From contig JAOVVO010000097.1 of NCBI GenBank assembly GCA_028564675.1, positions 1 through 64,000 on the forward strand: DNA of 64,000 nucleotides, read 5' to 3'. The notes under the pieces are model-generated. The model was not told where the DNA came from. It saw nothing but the letters and a program-made list of their open reading frames with translations, and searched no databases. Positions 61,101-64,000 of this stretch are shown in pieces. The position numbers were made by a program, and so were the translations under genes. How positions within the stretch are numbered: position 1 is the first letter of the stretch; every line of letters starts with the position of its first letter. The stretch comes from Onchocerca lupi. Taxonomy: Eukaryota; Nematoda; Chromadorea; Rhabditida; Onchocercidae.

Positions 61101-62604
61101 ATTATGTATTCTCTGAAATTGCTAAATAAAATCATTTGAAATAAAGGAAAAATCTTTATCTTTGAGAACTGTAAAGTTTTTTATTTAATTCCAAGCACTT
61201 AGGTTGCTATCCAGCAATGAAATATTTAAGAAAATTAATGGATTTATCTGAGAGGATTTCTTCAATCATGAAAATTTTATTCCCACCAAATTTCTAAATG
61301 ATTAATAAATTTCAATTCATTCCGACTTTTCCTTCATTGCTATGGATCATCACTTACTTTTTTAGATTTTTTGTCATCCATTTTTGCGTATATAGTAGAG
61401 CATTTCTGTTGTAGGAAAAAGCATAATGATTCCTTGAATAATTAAAATTTTCTAGAGAAGTTTTAATGAATTTAAATAGCTTATTTAAATTTCACGAAAA
61501 TCTGGCAGCAATTTTCCGTTCAAGCGCTTTGCTTGCTAGTTACTTCCCAATGTTATTCATAATGCACTGATAATCAAATGTTAAGCCTAATTAATGTTAC
61601 TAATGAAATTTGAATGATGTAATGCGTGCATGCATGCTCGGAATCGCGGAATTGAAGCTGCAGATTTTTCATAGCTATGCAGGATTTCGATATTTCATTG
61701 CAATCATCGACTTATTCGATGACAAATAATTTGAAGAGCTATAATTTCTGCAATTATTTTAACTCACTAAAGTATAATTGAAATCCATTTCAAATGCAAA
61801 TAATATAGGCATGGAATGAAGGAATGAGCAAGACAAATTATCACTCCTGATATAAGTAATTATTTTTTTTTGGATTTAAATTTAATACTTTCAGTATTTG
61901 AATGGCTGGCCAATACGATGGAAGTTAAGAATGGAAGAATTTATTTGCATTTAAATGTTGATGAATTTGAAATTGATTGGACGGAGCTGTTTCTCTCTGG
62001 CTTGTATTACTTACTATTGAATTGAACGGATGAATAAGGTGAATGAGTAGATATAGCGAGCTCCATTTTTAAACGAAGCTAATTTTATTCAATTCAGTAC
62101 AGCTGTGTCATTTTAAATTGAGAATTTGTATTTCGTTTTCAGTTAATTTTTTTTCCATGACGAAAAACTCTCGCATTCTTAATTAGTGCATTTGGAAATT
62201 GAAGAATTTATTTGCATGTATTTTAATATTATAAAAATTATGAGTACTTTCTCTGTGTATCGCTCATTGTCACTAAGTTGATCCATTATTCTAAATAAGA
62301 CAATTTTCAGTTCGTTTCAAGATGTGCAATCATTATAAATTCCAAGCATCTTCCAGCTTTCCAATCTGAAATTACCGATAAGACGTGAAACAGCATTGCT
62401 TCCCTACTCGAGAATTCTTGACAAAACTCTGATAACTTATTTTTATTGTCATTCTGCGATGAAATGTTCACTTGACCGCAAAATCAGTCACATTCTAAGC
62501 CAATGGGACGTTATGGAAGACGCAATTTCATCAATTATCAGACGAAAATGAAATTGTTCATGTGCAAGCAGTCGGATAGTTGATATTACTTTGGTGGTGT
62601 AGCC
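58171..62604. other. Intergenic interval upstream of the globin and CA-related genes
   Basis: AT-rich with a poly-T run near 59084-59104. I see no exon, repeat family or RNA gene. It would contain the promoters of both flanking genes, which diverge from it, but no recognisable element stands out. Confidence 0.6.
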
Positions 62605-64000
62605 ATGACACATATCATTTTATTCTTAGCAACGTTCTATCCACAGCTAAGTGCATTGAGAATGAATGATTATCCATGGACGTATGATAACGACCTTTTC
62701 GGAGGTAATTTGCACATGAGAATTGAGCAATCATGGAAATGTTTCGTCTCATTTTTTCCTTTCAAGAAACGAATTTTTAATTTGAAAATTCAATACATTT
62801 CAAAGCTGAATTTTAATACAGGACCTGATTTCTGGGGTTTGCTGAGCAAAAAATGGAAGATGTGTGCAAAAGGAAAAATGCAATCACCAATAAATATCAA
62901 ACCAGCATCGATTTTATTCGATCCTCGATTAAGTGATATCAAAATAGATCAGGTGCCGGTAAGTTAATTTTCGGATTTTGGTTGAAATATATGCATATTT
63001 TTGTGGAAGAATCAAATTATCTAAATTAAGCGAGATTTTATAAGCATTAATATTTTTAATGCTTAGTGCTTTATACTTCCAAAGCATTACTATAACAGAT
63101 TTAAAAAATAGACTATAAATTAAACCAAATCATAATACTAATTTTGGATTAAAATTTAAGTAAAATGAAATTTATATCAAAATGGAGCGTGGATATTTCC
63201 AATTTCTTCCAATTTGCTGCCTACATTATATGCCAGAAGAAATTTTTGAGTTCTTACTTTGACAATAAAGCGAATGAACTTGATTACTTGGTAGTTAAAC
63301 TAACTGCTTTTGGAATGATAAATTTTACATTCATTTGGATTAAAATTTGAGGAAAAGATTATGCAATTTTTTGCTTAGCAATTTACTTTTCATTTTATTT
63401 GAAATGTTCCCAATAAGAAATACCATTTCACATTGCAATCACAATAAAATGTTCAATTGTTCCAGACAACAGCTGAAATGATGAACATAGGTCAAATGCC
63501 ACGACTGCGAGCACTTTACGATGCTCATTCTTCTGTAATAAATATTACCGGTGGACCGTTACATCCTTATAAATATCGTTTACAAAGAATCGATTTTCAT
63601 TATTCAAACGATGAAATGACAGGTTCGGAGCATGCTATCGATTCACGAAACTTCCCTATGGAGGTCTTTTTTCTATTTTGAAGAACTTATATTTAAATTT
63701 ATGATTTAAAAACTTATGATTTAAATTTAAACGGTGAACTTTTAACTTTAAGTCATAAGTTTTCATATTGAAAACATTTACTGTATGTTGCAATTATAAA
63801 AATTTTAAATCAATAACTCAGTAAAATAGTTTGACCTTTCGAAAAAGTCCGTTGACAAATATAAGAACAGAAGTTTGATTGTGTCAAGCAGCAATGTATT
63901 GCTGTGGCCAGTGAAATGCAAAAAATTCCTTATCTTTTCAGATTCAACTGATAGCATACAATACTGATTTGTACGCTAATTTTACGACAGCTTTGACGTT
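62605..64000 (+). CDS. Carbonic-anhydrase-related protein (CA10/CA11-like), 5' part
   Basis: Secreted, probably non-enzymatic alpha-CA-fold protein; vertebrate CA10/CA11 bind neurexins at synapses, and C. elegans cah-1/cah-2 are in this class. Exons: 62605-62704, 62822-62958, 63466-63663, 63942 to beyond the window. 164 aa are visible. A signal-peptide-like start (MTHIILFLATFYPQLSA) is followed by PWTYD, GPDFWGLLSKKWKMCAKGK and QSPINI. Further on come NITGGPL, RIDFHYSND, GSEHAID and IQLIAYNTDLYANF. Aligned with active CAs, the three zinc histidines become D122, H124 and Q147: the first and third are lost, as expected of CA-related proteins. The start ATG is followed at once by the signal sequence. 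Intron 1 (117 nt) is a multiple of three with no in-frame stop, so an unspliced reading stays open, but that insert (MRIEQSWKCFVSF...) does not look like the family. The 3' end lies outside the window. Confidence 0.9.

Noticed and set aside
62705..62821. Reading the CA-related gene straight through as one 120-codon exon
   Set aside because: The insert breaks the family order (signal, then GPDFWG), and both ends are good splice sites that restore DLFG-GPDFWG.

Overview
The window is strongly AT-rich eukaryotic DNA with intron-split genes. Open exons are bounded by GT...AG sites with the short TTTTCAG-type acceptors typical of nematodes. Two genes start just downstream of such an acceptor, as expected for spliced-leader trans-splicing. 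Together with the globin and carbonic-anhydrase-related genes, this points to a nematode, possibly a spirurid/filarial-type parasite (inference; no rRNA or mitochondrial marker is present). The first 13 bases match the end of the Illumina sequencing adapter, so the left edge is an assembly contig end.

Only four genes could be reconstructed with confidence. (1) 6711-10456, minus strand: a seven-exon Polycomb/CBX-type chromodomain protein, 340 aa, with an N-terminal chromodomain, an AT-hook-like RKRGPK motif and a C-terminal Pc-box-like segment. (2) 37603-42110, plus strand: a nine-exon PCGF (Psc/BMI1-type) protein, 753 aa, with a RING finger, a RAWUL domain and a long Ser/Thr/Pro-rich tail. 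(3) 56141-58112, minus strand: a four-exon globin, 200 aa. (4) 62605 to the right edge, plus strand: the first four exons of a secreted, acatalytic carbonic-anhydrase-related protein of the CA10/CA11 kind.

Genes 1 and 2 encode the two subunits that, with RING1, define canonical Polycomb repressive complex 1. They lie head to head across a 27 kb interval with no recognised gene. This is the most interesting feature of the window, because C. elegans keeps a PCGF protein (MIG-32) but is generally reported to lack a clear Pc/CBX partner.

The rest is intergenic. The 10.5-37.6 kb interval holds a decayed coding-like block (11.8-12.75 kb), short tandem repeats, a BEL/Pao retrotransposon relic (20.6-21.0 kb), and a more GC-rich cluster of simple repeats at about 31.2-34.5 kb. 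The 42.1-56.1 kb interval holds a near-perfect long hairpin, duplicated segments and copies of a dispersed repeat. I recognised no rRNA, tRNA or CRISPR sequence. All exon models come from reading splice sites and frames by eye; no search was run.
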